A stretch of 48,126 nt of DNA from a virus, in IMG/VR virus record IMGVR_UViG_3300027851_000043, positions 1 through 48,126 of that record; one strand, 5' to 3'. Made by a program: the position numbers and the translations under genes. Below the pieces are notes generated by a model. It did no database searches and was not told the DNA's origin. It saw nothing but the letters and a program-made list of their open reading frames with translations. This document shows positions 7,248-16,093 of the stretch, in pieces. How positions within the stretch are numbered: the stretch's first letter is position 1; every line of letters begins with the position of its first letter.

Positions 7248-7429
7248 AGATCCCTCGCCAGCTCGAGACCGAGCATGGTCAGTGCGACGAAGCCATGGTC
7301 ACCGTGGGCGGTCACCACCTGACTGAGGGCTTCCATGGCCTGCTTGACTTTGGCCTGATCTTCAGCGGGCATCTCCGAGAGGATGCCCTTCATCATCAGA
7401 CGCTGCGTTTCGACTTCTGCGTTTTTCAT
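7244..7429 (-). CDS. Hypothetical protein, 61 aa
   Basis: Helical small protein starting MKNAEVETQRLMMKGILSEM. The central segment (EDQAKVKQAMEALSQVVTAH) is amphipathic and no catalytic motif is seen. It starts two bases after the thymidylate synthase stop and ends where the small membrane protein begins. Probably translated with thyA; function unknown. Confidence 0.7.
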   Translation of the reverse strand: MKNAEVETQRLMMKGILSEMPAEDQAKVKQAMEALSQVVTAHGDHGFVALTMLGLELARDL

Positions 7430-7431
7430 GT

Positions 7432-8259
7432 TCAGACGGCCACGGGGGCGGAGATGGGTGGGCGGGGGTCGTACGAGATCAGCTCGATGTCGTCGGCCGT
7501 GTAATCGAAGATGCTGTCGCGCTTGCGCAGGGCGAGGCCGGGGTAGGGGTTGCCCGTCCGGTCCAGCTGCGTTCGCACCTGCTGGAAGTGGTTGTTGTAG
7601 ATGTGGGTGTCGCCGCCCACCCACACGAACGAGCCGGGCTTCAGGCTGCACTGCTGCGCGATCATGCAGGTCAGCAGGGCGTAGCTGGCGATGTTGAAGG
7701 GCACGCCCAGGAACATGTCCGCGCTGCGCTGGTAGAGCTGGCAGGACAGGTGCCCGTCAGCCACGTAGAACTGGAACAGCGCGTGGCAAGGGCTCAGAGC
7801 CATGCGGGGGAGGTCGTCCACGTTCCATGCGCTGACCACCAGGCGGCGGCTGTCGGGGCAAACACGGATCGCTTGGATCACCTCACTGATCTGGTCGATC
7901 GGGCCATACTGGCCCGACCACGAGCGCCACTGCTGGCCGTAGATCGGGCCCAGGTCCCCGTCAGGCTTGGCCCACTCATCCCAGATGTGCACGCCGCGCG
8001 CCACGAGGTCGTTGTTGTTGGTGCTGCCAGAGAGGATCCACAGCAGCTCTTCGACAACGCCTTTGAACCAGACCTTCTTGGTGGTGATGAGGGGGAACCC
8101 GTGGGGCAGCCACCACTCCATGCGGGTGCCAAACAGGCTTCGGGTGCCGGTGCCCGTGCGGTCGCTTTTGTCGGCGCCGCGTTTGAGGACCTCTTCGAGC
8201 AGTTCTTCGTAGGCGAAGTCGTAGCCCCTGGTGGGCTCGATCACAATTTCTTTGGTCAT
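7432..8259 (-). CDS. thyA: Thymidylate synthase
   Basis: A 275-residue ThyA: converts dUMP and methylene-tetrahydrofolate to dTMP. RTGTGT at 34-39 binds phosphate, Cys158 in [11 protein letters not shown] is the nucleophile, RSAD at 178-181 and the HIYNNH block at 219-224 are the usual substrate-binding elements. Length fits the family. It supplies dTMP for phage DNA synthesis together with the dNMP kinase at 15545-16093. The start ATG overlaps the stop of the upstream 83-residue gene. Confidence 0.96.
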   Translation of the reverse strand: MTKEIVIEPTRGYDFAYEELLEEVLKRGADKSDRTGTGTRSLFGTRMEWWLPHGFPLITTKKVWFKGVVEELLWILSGSTNNNDLVARGVHIWDEWAKPDGDLGPIYGQQWRSWSGQYGPIDQISEVIQAIRVCPDSRRLVVSAWNVDDLPRMALSPCHALFQFYVADGHLSCQLYQRSADMFLGVPFNIASYALLTCMIAQQCSLKPGSFVWVGGDTHIYNNHFQQVRTQLDRTGNPYPGLALRKRDSIFDYTADDIELISYDPRPPISAPVAV

Positions 8260-8507
8260 TTGTCGGTGTCCTTTCTGCTGGCTTTGAATGCTGAGACCCT
8301 CTCGCGGGCCGCGTTGAAAACGGTGAGGGCTTCGTCCTCGAGGCCGTACAGGGCGGTGAGCCGGGCCAGCTCCTCCAGAGCCCCCAGCGCCACCTCTTTC
8401 GGGCGGTTGGATGGCCGCTCAGAGTCGAAAACCCGCGCACTCTCGTAGCCGTCATCGCACTCAAGTTGGATCTTCACGTGCAGGTAGGTCAGCTTTGGAT
8501 CACTCAC
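8256..8507 (-). CDS. Hypothetical protein, 83 aa (GTG start)
   Basis: Starts at GTG 8507, overlapping the last codons of the SbcD-like gene, with AAGGGGCTGAGC upstream. The first half is beta-like ([19 protein letters not shown]), the second a charged helix ([20 protein letters not shown]). No family recognised. Lies between sbcD-like and thyA genes in the same overlap chain. Confidence 0.65.
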   Translation of the reverse strand: MSDPKLTYLHVKIQLECDDGYESARVFDSERPSNRPKEVALGALEELARLTALYGLEDEALTVFNAARERVSAFKASRKDTDK

Positions 8508-9600
8508 GCTCAGCCCCTTCGCGCAGGTCCTTGACGGCCTGCTGCTGCTCTGGAGTGAGGTACTCCATCAGCAGTTCGATGACGTTGACGGAGCGGATGT
8601 CCTCGATGGACTCGGCCACGCTGTCCAGGCCCTCGGCCTGCTCGACCTTGACCGCGTTGGTGACCACGAAGGACTGGGACTTGGCACGGAAGGCGGAGAT
8701 CGCCTTGATCGCTTCCGAGGACTCGGACAAGGTCGCCGTGCCTTCGACGCGGATGAAGCCACGGCCCTCCTCGACAACGTCTTTGAGCTCGCGCCAGTCG
8801 ACGCGGGCGAACCAACCCTCAGCGTCGTCTGGAGTCCACGTCGTGACGTAGCGGTGCTCGTTGGTGTCGTGGTCGATGATCAGGGCACGCTTGATGCCGT
8901 CGGCCTGCGCGTCGCCATGAGGCAAGCAGTCGGCCACCGATGTCGGGAACTGGTTGCCGATGATCAGGACGTTGCCAGCCATCAGCTCGCGGCCCTGGTG
9001 CTCGTGGCCCAGCACCAGCTTGGCGTGCTTGCGGATCGCCTTGGCCTGGTCCCGGGAGATGTTCAGCGAGTGGTCGCTGGCGCAGGCGAAGGTGTTGTCG
9101 TAGTTGCAGTGCAGGAACACCCACTTGGCCGACTCCGGCACGCGCGTCAGCTCCAGGTCGAAGATCTCCTGGTTGGTGACGTGCGGCAGGATGTAGATGT
9201 CGGGCTGGGAGACCAGAGCCTGTGGGCGCTTGATGAGCTGGAAGTTGATGTGTTGCATCGCCAGCAGCTCGCCGACGAAGACCACGGTGCCCAGCTTGGA
9301 GCTGTCCTTGGACAGGTCGTGGTTGCCCACGGCCCAGATGAGGTCGATGTCGTGGTGGTCCGTCAGGAAGTCCCGTGTGACCGAGTAGATCTTCAGGGCC
9401 TCGGCCAGCAGCGTGTCGTAGGTGTCCGTGAGGTCGCCGTTGACGATGATGCGGTTGCAGCCCTCACGCTTGGCCAGGTGCAGCAGCTTGCTGTACTGGT
9501 TGAGGGCGTATTCGCGCAAGGCTTCTGCGGTCGCCCAGGTGGTGCCGCCGGTGCGCTGCACCCCGAGATGGGTGTCATTGATGACCAGGGTCTTGTTCAT
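8500..9600 (-). CDS. SbcD/Mre11-like nuclease (phage gp47-type)
   Basis: A 366-residue metallophosphoesterase. Metal-binding motifs appear in order: DTHLG at 9-13, GDLTD at 55-59, GNHD at 92-95, HCNYD near 164-168 and GHEHQG at 198-203. It should be the nuclease partner of the SbcC-like ATPase at 4935-7055. The start is the ATG at 9600 directly before NKTLVINDTHLG; the longer open frame upstream is the shadow of the zinc-finger gene it overlaps. Unusually, four genes including thyA separate the two subunits. Confidence 0.92.
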   Translation of the reverse strand: MNKTLVINDTHLGVQRTGGTTWATAEALREYALNQYSKLLHLAKREGCNRIIVNGDLTDTYDTLLAEALKIYSVTRDFLTDHHDIDLIWAVGNHDLSKDSSKLGTVVFVGELLAMQHINFQLIKRPQALVSQPDIYILPHVTNQEIFDLELTRVPESAKWVFLHCNYDNTFACASDHSLNISRDQAKAIRKHAKLVLGHEHQGRELMAGNVLIIGNQFPTSVADCLPHGDAQADGIKRALIIDHDTNEHRYVTTWTPDDAEGWFARVDWRELKDVVEEGRGFIRVEGTATLSESSEAIKAISAFRAKSQSFVVTNAVKVEQAEGLDSVAESIEDIRSVNVIELLMEYLTPEQQQAVKDLREGAERE

Positions 9601-9829
9601 TTTTCCTTTTCCTGTCTGCGGCCTCAAGGGCTGCGATGCGGGCCTGTTCGCTGCGGGCGAACCGGTCCTGTTGGGCAAGTTTCTCGAGGGTTGGGCGACT
9701 GAGGCGACGCTTGGCCTGGCAGTCAGCGCACTGCCCCCTCCTCGTGCGGTACTTGGGGTCCACGATGTCGACAAACCCTGCGCAGGGTTTGTCGCACCGG
9801 CAGTACATGCAGAAGCGTCGCTCGCTCAA
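9575..9829 (-). CDS. Small zinc-ribbon protein, 84 aa (TTG start)
   Basis: CMYCRCDKPC and, 24 residues on, CADC form a likely zinc site; the C-terminal half is a basic helix (LEKLAQQDRFARSEQARIAA). The start is TTG at 9829, overlapping the stop of the nuclease gene (TTGA) with a strong GGAGGT six bases upstream. The C-terminus overlaps the start of the SbcD-like gene by 26 nt. Function unknown; nucleic-acid binding is plausible. Confidence 0.68.
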   Translation of the reverse strand: MSERRFCMYCRCDKPCAGFVDIVDPKYRTRRGQCADCQAKRRLSRPTLEKLAQQDRFARSEQARIAALEAADRKRKNEQDPGHQ

Positions 9830-10299
9830 GAGAACACCTCCGGGTAGATGTACTGGAGGGCGCCCATGGGCGTGTCGAAGAAGGGGTGGTCCTTCAGGTT
9901 CCACGAACCCTTGTCGCCGTTGTGCTCCATCCAGGCCGGCGTCAGAGCCCGCCACTGCCCCGTGGTCGAGTGCAGCACCAGCACCACACACTTGGCGCCA
10001 CATCGAGAGCGACGACGCAGTCGTGGAAGCTGGGGCACCTTGTCACGGGCAAGCCGGTACTCGTGCTGCGTTTCCTTGACCTCGATCAGGCCGCTCGTGG
10101 CGGCGCCTCGGAGGTCGATGCAGTGGTAGTCGAAGTCGGCTGCAGCAGCCTTGATCGTTCGGCCGGCGGCCTTGGAGTCAAGGAGGCGCTCGTACTCGCG
10201 GGTGGAGGACTCCCCCATCCAGGATTTGAGAGCAGCCTGCACACAGGTCTCGGCGACTTTGCCGCGGTCGGCAAAGCGGTTGACGGTCTTGAAGGGCAT
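9826..10299 (-). CDS. PD-(D/E)XK nuclease-like protein, possible Holliday junction resolvase
   Basis: Residues 55-75 read DFDYHCID ... TSGLIEVKETQHEYRL, the Asp and Glu-x-Lys arrangement of PD-(D/E)XK nucleases, close in style to RecU-like resolvases (EAKET). The next stretch (LARDKVPQLPRL) and a beta strand CVVLVLHS fit the fold. It would act on recombination intermediates alongside SbcCD and the helicase. The specific family cannot be fixed without a profile search; a VRR-type nuclease is the alternative. Confidence 0.6.
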   Translation of the reverse strand: MPFKTVNRFADRGKVAETCVQAALKSWMGESSTREYERLLDSKAAGRTIKAAAADFDYHCIDLRGAATSGLIEVKETQHEYRLARDKVPQLPRLRRRSRCGAKCVVLVLHSTTGQWRALTPAWMEHNGDKGSWNLKDHPFFDTPMGALQYIYPEVFS

Positions 10300-10300
10300 T

Positions 10301-10528
10301 TCACTTGCCCCCCGACAGCGTCGACATCAAAGACGCATGCTTGGCCCGGCGCAGGCACCCACAGCTGCGGGACTGGCCGGAGACCATCTTCGTGAGTGCC
10401 CGGGTTCCGACCGTGCCGCACTCGCAGCGGACCTTCCAGGCGTGCTGCTTGTGCTTGTCCAGCCCGGCATACTCGACCAGGGTCCAGCGGCCGAAGGTGT
10501 CGCCGGCTTTGCGTTCTGGTTGGGTCAT
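10301..10528 (-). CDS. Stand-alone zinc-finger domain related to homing-endonuclease N-termini
   Basis: A 75-residue protein with CECG ... SRSCGCLRRAKHAS. The same CxC..(about 20)..SCGCL finger forms the N-terminal domain of the two HNH-like genes at 10807-11415 and 38320-38967, but here no nuclease part follows. The start ATG overlaps the previous stop (TGATG). It may be a remnant of a degraded endonuclease or a free DNA-binding domain. Confidence 0.68.
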   Translation of the reverse strand: MTQPERKAGDTFGRWTLVEYAGLDKHKQHAWKVRCECGTVGTRALTKMVSGQSRSCGCLRRAKHASLMSTLSGGK

Positions 10529-10734
10529 CAGGCACCCCCGCGCAGGCGTTCTTTGACGCTGGGCGGGAGCACCGGCCGCAGCCCCCACGCGATGTGATCA
10601 TCGCGCCAGGGCCCGGTCGTGAGAATGCCGCCCGACGTGACGACCAGCAGGTCGACGTTCAGTGGCGGCGGGTTGGTGTGGGGATCGAAAAGGACCCAAT
10701 CCTTGTTGGTGGGTCGTGGCAGGGTGTCACCCAT
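10528..10734 (-). CDS. Hypothetical protein, 68 aa
   Basis: Starts MGDTLPRPTNKDWVLFDPHT; Pro-, Asp- and Trp-rich (FDPHTNPPPLNVDLLVVTSG, WRDDHIAWG), a single small beta-rich domain common in phage early regions as unknowns. It has a clear ribosome site (AAAGAGGTGCAGC) after an AACAACAACAA leader, which in turn follows a GC hairpin. Confidence 0.62.
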   Translation of the reverse strand: MGDTLPRPTNKDWVLFDPHTNPPPLNVDLLVVTSGGILTTGPWRDDHIAWGLRPVLPPSVKERLRGGA

Positions 10735-10772
10735 GCTGCACCTCTTTATTGTTGTTGTTATCGGATGCGCAA

Positions 10773-10792
10773 CCCCGGCTCGTTGGCCGGGG
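10773..10792 (-). terminator. GC-rich hairpin behind HNH-like gene (terminator-like, no T-run)
   Basis: CCCCGGC/GCCGGGG, a 7-bp perfect stem with a 6-base loop, 15 bases after the stop of the HNH-like gene. No T-tract follows on the minus strand, so it may be an RNA 3'-end stabiliser or a weak terminator. Confidence 0.45.
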
Positions 10793-10806
10793 TCTGGATT
10801 ATGCAC

Positions 10807-11415
10807 TCATTTGTGTGAGTACCTGCTTGGTTTTGTCAGGGCCTCCTCCATTGTCATTCCAAGGGTTGTGACTCGGTACTTCAGGGCTGAGGCCTTTCTT
10901 TTGTGCCTCTCGGCCCACTCCGCTACGGTTAGTGTTTCCCCGAAAGCCCCGTACTTCCTGGTGGTCCTCCGGTTGCGAGCCTGCTCTTCCGGGGTGGACC
11001 ACTTCACGTTACCGGGCTCATAGCCTTTCTCGTTGTCCACTCGGTCCAGGCTGAGTCTCTCGCCGGGGGCGTCGCCCACGTCGGCCTTGAAGGCTTCAAA
11101 GCTGTCCGCCCACCTCGAGCACACCCGAATACCTCTGCCGCCGTAGTCCGGGTAGTGTTTGTCGTTGGGATTTCCGCAGCGGTCCTTCATGGCCGCCCAG
11201 ACCCTGTACAGCTTTGTCTGGCTTGCCCCGTGGGTGGTGGACCGTGCCGACAGACGTTCTGCCCTCAAGCACCCGCAGGATTTGGACCTTCCGGCGTTGA
11301 TGGTGTACGCGTCCACCACCCGCTCAACCCCGCAGGCGCAGACGCACCTCCAGGTCTTTGGGAGTTTCTCCGCTAGGGTCCACCGCCCGACAACGTCACC
11401 AACCACGTGCTTCAT
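10807..11415 (-). CDS. HNH-type homing-endonuclease-like protein with zinc finger
   Basis: A 202-residue protein in three parts: N-terminal zinc finger (CVCACG ... SKSCGCL), a central nuclease-like segment with DRCGNPNDKHYPDYGGRGI, then LSLDRVDNEKGYEPGNVKW and EQARNRR, and a C-terminal helix-turn-helix-like tail (LTVAEWAERHKRKASALKYR). The central pattern is a widespread phage endonuclease type. The gene begins one base after the DNA polymerase stop, a favoured location for free-standing homing endonucleases. The start is the ATG at 11415; the open frame further upstream lies inside the polymerase gene. Confidence 0.75.
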   Translation of the reverse strand: MKHVVGDVVGRWTLAEKLPKTWRCVCACGVERVVDAYTINAGRSKSCGCLRAERLSARSTTHGASQTKLYRVWAAMKDRCGNPNDKHYPDYGGRGIRVCSRWADSFEAFKADVGDAPGERLSLDRVDNEKGYEPGNVKWSTPEEQARNRRTTRKYGAFGETLTVAEWAERHKRKASALKYRVTTLGMTMEEALTKPSRYSHK

Positions 11416-11416
11416 T

Positions 11417-14400
11417 TCACTCCTTGAGGGCCTCCGCAATGGCCTCGTTGATTCGACTCTCGTCGGGAACTGCCCCGACCTCGATCTGCTGGCCAAAGTT
11501 CGCGCCCAGCGAGATCTCGGAGACGATCGGGATCGTCATGCCGCCGTAGGGTTGGACCATGCAGGCGTGGGCCTCGCAGATCACCTTGTAGGCGTCGTCC
11601 TTGTGCACACTGAAGACGACTTCATCGTGCACCGGGAAGTAGAACCGGGCGTTGTACTTGCCGCGGAAGATCCCGCGGGCCCACATCTCGGCGATGGCCA
11701 GCTTGGTCTGTTCCCCTGCGCTAGATTGTATCGCAAAGTTTGGGCCCTGGCGACCGGCTTTGGCCGCCTCCCATTTGTCGTCAGACAAGATGGCTGCGCG
11801 AAGATGGCGGCGAGCGCCCATCAAGGTGGTGGCGTAGCCCAGCTTCTCGACCTGCGCGCGGACCTCGTCCTTCCACGAGTTGATCCGGGGGAAGGCTTTG
11901 TCCTTGGCGTCGAGGAAGGCCTGTGCGGTCTCCTCGTCGGTCAGCAACTCCTGTGCGATCTTCGGGGCCATCGCGTCGTACTGCGAGGCGAAGTTCACGG
12001 TCTTGGCGTCGCCGCGCAGGTCCTTGGCCTTCTTGGCCACGACCTTGTCTGCCGACTCGCGCATCGCCAGGAACTCGTCGTAGTCGACCGGCGTGTCCCA
12101 CAGGTAGATCGACGCGGCCACCGCGGTCAAGCTGTGCGGGTCCTTCAGGTCGTCACCGACGTAGCAGGCGGTCAGGTTCTCGTCGCCGGACTGGAACGCC
12201 ATGGAGCGCAGCTCCTGCCCGGAGAAGTCCATCGACACCACCACGGCGTCCTTGCAGTGCGGCCGGATCACCTCGCGGAACTCCACGCCCTCGCCCCGCT
12301 TGGGCATCTGCTGGGCGTTGGGGTTGCTCGATGAGTGCCGGCGCGTCACCGTGCCGCACTGGTTCATGCTGGGGTGGATCCGGCCATCACGCCAGTGCCC
12401 GATCGCCTTGTAGGTCTTGTAGAACAGCGACCGGCGGGTCTGCACGGTCTTGATCGTCTCGTAGGCCTTGAGCACCGACTTCTGCTCGTCGTCAAGTTCG
12501 TCCTTGGCCAGCGCCCAGCGCACGGCGTCATCGTCGGTTGAGGCCTTGGAGATCAGGGCGTCCAGCTCCTCGTCGGTGACGGGGTGCACCTTGATCTTCC
12601 GGCCCTTGGAGTTCAGACCCTCGGCCACCTCGGTCAGCGAGAACAGGTCCAGCTTCAGGTCTTTGGCGCCGCGCAGCTTGCGGAACCCGTCGGCCATGGC
12701 CTCATTGGTCTCGCGCTGCTTCTCGGTCATCTTGTTGAAGATGCGCGGGCGCAGTTTCAGGACCCGGTAGAACAGGTTCTGCATCTGCTTCGGGCTGCCG
12801 AAGTTGATCTTGGGTTCGCCGGTGAAGTTCTGCTTGACCAGTGCGGCCAGGCCGGCGACATCGTTGCGCTCGACCATGCTGGCCAGCAGCTCGGCCATTG
12901 AGGAGTCCGGGAACTGCGCACGGATGTCCACGGCCATCGCGTCCAGCTTGCGCTTCTTGGTGGTGAACTGCACCTCGTCGGTGTCCAGCAGCAGGGCGCA
13001 GGCCTCTTTGACGACTGCGGGGGTGATCTCGACGATGTCGGGGCACCGGGTGCCTTCCCAGCCCTGGGCCATCAGGTACTCGCGCAGCACCTTCCAGGCT
13101 GCCTCGTACTTGGCGTCGTCCTTGGCCTCCATATCGCGCAGCTTGGACAGGCTGATGGGCACACCCTGCACGAAGGCAAGGCTGGTCTGGTACTCCGGCA
13201 AGGTCTCCACCCGGTGGTACACGTCCAGCGTGTTCTCGATCTCCATCACCAGCGTGTAGTAGGTGTGCAGCGCCGCGGTGCAGATCGTGTCGTCACAGCC
13301 GTAGTCGAAGACTTCGGCGGCGGTCAACTCGTTCATGCGGTACTCGCGGGACTCCCACTCCTGCATGACAGGCATCTCGACGACGATCTCCCGCTCCACC
13401 TCGTTGATGCTGTCCCAGGCCGTGCCCATGACAGCGGGGACGATCTCCTTTTTGTAGGACTTCTTGACCTTGCCGCCCCTGAGGCTGCCGACCGGGCCGT
13501 GCTTGGTGACGGTCTCCTCGTAGGTCTGCTGCTCATAGCCCAGGTGCAGCTTGGAGCGCTCCTTGAGGCCGTTGGGGTGGTTCTCGTCGGTGTAGGAGGC
13601 GCCGATCTTCGTGTCCACGGCGTTGGGCACCATGCCCGACCACCCGTTGTCCTTCCAGATCTCACCCCAGGTGCGGTACAGCACCGAGAACTCGAATTGG
13701 CGGTTCTGGATCACGATCTCTTGCGTCTGCGGGATGCGCTCGCACATCTGGCGGCACTGGTCCACCGTGATGTTGTCGCTGTCCTTGTGGTCCACCGTCA
13801 TGTAGATGGTGTGCTGGCAGTTGTCACCGAACGTCAGGCCCATGCCTGTGAGCTCGTGGCCGAGCACATCCAGGCGGTCTCGGTCGCTCTCGGTGGCGGC
13901 CTTGAGCTGCTCGGACCACTCAGCGGACTCGTCGCTCTCCGACGTTTCGATGTCCAGCGCGGTGAACGGGCTGGACTTCACGGCGTTGGTGAAGCGGCCC
14001 AGCACCTCGGTGTAGTTCTTGGCCGTGACCAGCGTCTTGGTGCCGTAGAAGCGGCGCAGCTCGTCCACCCGCAGGTCAGGGTCCAGCTCGGACCACTGGG
14101 CCACCATGCCGGGGCGGAGCGTCAGCGGGTTCTTGACCGTGTTCACGCGGTCTAGGAAGAAGCTGGCGCAGCGCCAGCTCGTGTACACCCCGGGCATGTC
14201 GTTGAGCACGATCTGCAGCGCGGGGAAGTCGGCGACGTCTTCCTTCAGGCGGGGCAGCTGGTCGTTCTCGATCAGCTCGATGAAGGCGTCCAGGCCCTCG
14301 AGGCCGAAGGCGGCCACGAGCTGGGTGAACTTGGCATCCCCGAAACCCTTGGCGCCGGGGATCTTGTCGGAGACGTCCCCGACAAGGGCTTTGTACAGGG

Positions 14401-14938
14401 TGATGTACTGGTGCGGGAACGGGCCAAACGGATTCTCGTTGAGCTTTCCGTTGGCCCACACGTCCGTGTTCTCGTCCACCAGCCGGGCCAAGTCACCGTC
14501 AGCGGTGACGATGGTGTTGCGCTCTTTGCGCAGGTGTTTGGCGAGGTAGGCGATGACGTCATCGGCCTCCATCTTGTCCTGCTGGATGACCGTGATGCCC
14601 AGGTGGTAGGCCATCTCGGTGACCTTGGCGCGGGCCAGGTTCAACTGCTCGCTGACCTCGGGAGCCTTGTCGCGGCCCGCCTTGTAGGTCGGCAGGAAGG
14701 TGCGGCGCAGCAGCTTGGCGTTGGCGCCGTCCCAGACCAGCAACACCTTGCGGGGCGGCAGGTCGAAGTCCTTCAGGGTGAAAGCGAGCTTCTCCATGAA
14801 GCCGTCCACCCCGTACTGCGCGCTGTTGACCTGGACGGTCTTTCCGTTCTCGTCCAGCACCACGCGCCCGTGGTCGTGGTCAACCCCGCGCAGCAGCGCC
14901 TGGTTGAGCCATGAGTTTGCGTCGACGATGAGTCTCAT
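11417..14938 (-). CDS. polA: Family A DNA polymerase with N-terminal 5' nuclease (FEN) domain
   Basis: A 1173-residue replicative polymerase. The 5' nuclease occupies about 1-310: Asp6, Asp70, EADD 124-127, TADGD 145-149 and the VSDKIPG helix-hairpin at 189-195. A 3'-5' exonuclease follows (DIE at 329-331; the second motif reads NRQFEF with Glu where Asp is usual). Polymerase motif A is DFSGQELR from 904, motif B runs R975..K979..F983..Y987 (YD rather than YG), motif C is VHDE at 1103-1106. The FEN-polymerase fusion is usual in bacteria but less so in phages, where the nuclease is often separate. The start ATG overlaps the upstream stop, after GGAGGACGC. Confidence 0.95.
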   Translation of the reverse strand: MRLIVDANSWLNQALLRGVDHDHGRVVLDENGKTVQVNSAQYGVDGFMEKLAFTLKDFDLPPRKVLLVWDGANAKLLRRTFLPTYKAGRDKAPEVSEQLNLARAKVTEMAYHLGITVIQQDKMEADDVIAYLAKHLRKERNTIVTADGDLARLVDENTDVWANGKLNENPFGPFPHQYITLYKALVGDVSDKIPGAKGFGDAKFTQLVAAFGLEGLDAFIELIENDQLPRLKEDVADFPALQIVLNDMPGVYTSWRCASFFLDRVNTVKNPLTLRPGMVAQWSELDPDLRVDELRRFYGTKTLVTAKNYTEVLGRFTNAVKSSPFTALDIETSESDESAEWSEQLKAATESDRDRLDVLGHELTGMGLTFGDNCQHTIYMTVDHKDSDNITVDQCRQMCERIPQTQEIVIQNRQFEFSVLYRTWGEIWKDNGWSGMVPNAVDTKIGASYTDENHPNGLKERSKLHLGYEQQTYEETVTKHGPVGSLRGGKVKKSYKKEIVPAVMGTAWDSINEVEREIVVEMPVMQEWESREYRMNELTAAEVFDYGCDDTICTAALHTYYTLVMEIENTLDVYHRVETLPEYQTSLAFVQGVPISLSKLRDMEAKDDAKYEAAWKVLREYLMAQGWEGTRCPDIVEITPAVVKEACALLLDTDEVQFTTKKRKLDAMAVDIRAQFPDSSMAELLASMVERNDVAGLAALVKQNFTGEPKINFGSPKQMQNLFYRVLKLRPRIFNKMTEKQRETNEAMADGFRKLRGAKDLKLDLFSLTEVAEGLNSKGRKIKVHPVTDEELDALISKASTDDDAVRWALAKDELDDEQKSVLKAYETIKTVQTRRSLFYKTYKAIGHWRDGRIHPSMNQCGTVTRRHSSSNPNAQQMPKRGEGVEFREVIRPHCKDAVVVSMDFSGQELRSMAFQSGDENLTACYVGDDLKDPHSLTAVAASIYLWDTPVDYDEFLAMRESADKVVAKKAKDLRGDAKTVNFASQYDAMAPKIAQELLTDEETAQAFLDAKDKAFPRINSWKDEVRAQVEKLGYATTLMGARRHLRAAILSDDKWEAAKAGRQGPNFAIQSSAGEQTKLAIAEMWARGIFRGKYNARFYFPVHDEVVFSVHKDDAYKVICEAHACMVQPYGGMTIPIVSEISLGANFGQQIEVGAVPDESRINEAIAEALKE

Positions 14939-15303
14939 GCGTCCTCCGCTTCGTTTTGTTGTTGTTCTTCTGCGGGCTTTCCTGCAAAGAAAACCCTCCG
15001 GCCGCGGATGGCCGGCAGTGTGCGGGGGTCCAGCCAATCGGGCCAGACGCTCGGTGCGGGGGCCTCGAGGTAGAAGTGGTTCGAGAGCTGGTAGGTGTCG
15101 ACACCCCCAGCCTTGAGCTTCACGACCTCGCCCTGTCGCTCGGCCTCCGACAGGAAGCCGAAGACGAAGTTCTGTGTCAGGCCTGAGGATGAGACAGCCG
15201 CGATGAGACCCTTGCGGGTCTTGGGTGTGCGCAGCAAGCTGCGCAACACCGCTTCACCTCGGGCGGTCACCTGCCTGTTCGACAAGGTCGCCTGCCCCCT
15301 CAT
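14935..15303 (-). CDS. Hypothetical protein, 122 aa, winged-helix-like
   Basis: The N-terminal 70 residues (TARGEAVLRSLLRTPKTRKG, VFGFLSEAERQGEVVKL) have the spacing of a small winged-helix domain. The C-terminal tail, AEEQQQNEAEDA, is encoded by the AACAACAA-type leader of the polymerase gene. It may be a regulator of the block or a replisome accessory protein; nothing decides. Confidence 0.6.
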   Translation of the reverse strand: MRGQATLSNRQVTARGEAVLRSLLRTPKTRKGLIAAVSSSGLTQNFVFGFLSEAERQGEVVKLKAGGVDTYQLSNHFYLEAPAPSVWPDWLDPRTLPAIRGRRVFFAGKPAEEQQQNEAEDA

Positions 15304-15545
15304 CGCCGGGCCTTTTCCAACAGCGTCTGGCAGTCGACGCAGCGAACCTTGCCCATGGCAAGTCGTGCGGGCGGGATGTCCACCTCGCAGTCCACGCAGG
15401 TGGTCGTCGGCCAGCTTCCGTCCGGGTTCTGCACCTGCTCCGGGCGGGCCTTGCGGCGCTGCTCTGCAATGGCAGATTCGGTCAGTTCCTGGGTCAGGTT
15501 GGTGGCCCGGTCCAGCACGTCTGGGGTGAACTCTTTGCGTTCCAT
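15300..15545 (-). CDS. TraR/DksA-type C4 zinc-finger protein, 81 aa
   Basis: A helical N-terminus (EFTPDVLDRATNLTQELTES) precedes a C4 finger: CVDCEVDIPPARLAMGKVRC followed by VDC. This is the TraR/DksA short-form layout. TraR binds RNA polymerase in the secondary channel and retunes promoters. The start is ATG 15545 (TGATG overlap with the dNMP kinase stop); a GTG one codon earlier is possible. Confidence 0.78.
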   Translation of the reverse strand: MERKEFTPDVLDRATNLTQELTESAIAEQRRKARPEQVQNPDGSWPTTTCVDCEVDIPPARLAMGKVRCVDCQTLLEKARR

Positions 15546-16093
15546 CACACCCCCGAGTGCAGGTGGTCGAGCAGGATGCTGCAGCGGTTGTTGAGCAACC
15601 CCAGCGACCCGTCGTTGTAGATGGTGTAGTTCACAAGGTGTTCGCTGATGCCCGCCTCGCTGGCGTGGCCAGGGACCCCGATGCTGTCGGCGTCGTTGTC
15701 GGGGCGCACGATGCGCAGCACGATGCCGCCGGCGTTGCGCACGGCGATGGCCTCGTTGTCGAAGCGGCAGTCCGCAATGACCGTCAGGGGTTGACCCAGA
15801 CGCTGCCAGCGGCCCAGCAGTCGGCGAGCCCAGAAGTCGTCTCCGAAGATGTTGCGCACACCTTCGGTGCCCATGAGCTGCAGAGCCTTGCGCCGGGTCA
15901 TACCCAGCGTGTCGGAGTGCCGCTCCTTGGTCTCGACGTTGTGGTACAGCTCGACGTCTTCGTCGGCCAGGTGCGCCACGACCACCTTCAGGGGGTCTGC
16001 AAACGACTCGCGGCGGTAGCCCGCGGCGATGAATGCTTTGGCGGCTTCGTCTTTACCGGCGTGCAGCCGGCCCGTGATCGCAATCAGGTTCAT
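15545..16093 (-). CDS. Deoxynucleoside monophosphate kinase
   Basis: A 182-residue P-loop kinase of the T4 gp1 type: ITGRLHAGKDEAAKAF at 5-20 (variant Walker A), the base-binding RRESFADPLK region and VIADCRFDNEA near 107. It phosphorylates dNMPs to dNDPs and so pairs with thymidylate synthase and the MazG-like enzyme. One exact copy of the 11-mer lies in codons for RPDN. It overlaps the DUF7220-like gene by 41 nt. Confidence 0.85.
   Translation of the reverse strand: MNLIAITGRLHAGKDEAAKAFIAAGYRRESFADPLKVVVAHLADEDVELYHNVETKERHSDTLGMTRRKALQLMGTEGVRNIFGDDFWARRLLGRWQRLGQPLTVIADCRFDNEAIAVRNAGGIVLRIVRPDNDADSIGVPGHASEAGISEHLVNYTIYNDGSLGLLNNRCSILLDHLHSGV

Noticed and set aside
4929-7322. Long + strand open frames (also around 11159-12334, 19717-21744 and 30188-32170)
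   Set aside because: They lie exactly opposite well-supported minus-strand genes with clear motifs; low-complexity Gly/Leu/Val/Arg composition shows they are shadows of GC-rich coding DNA.
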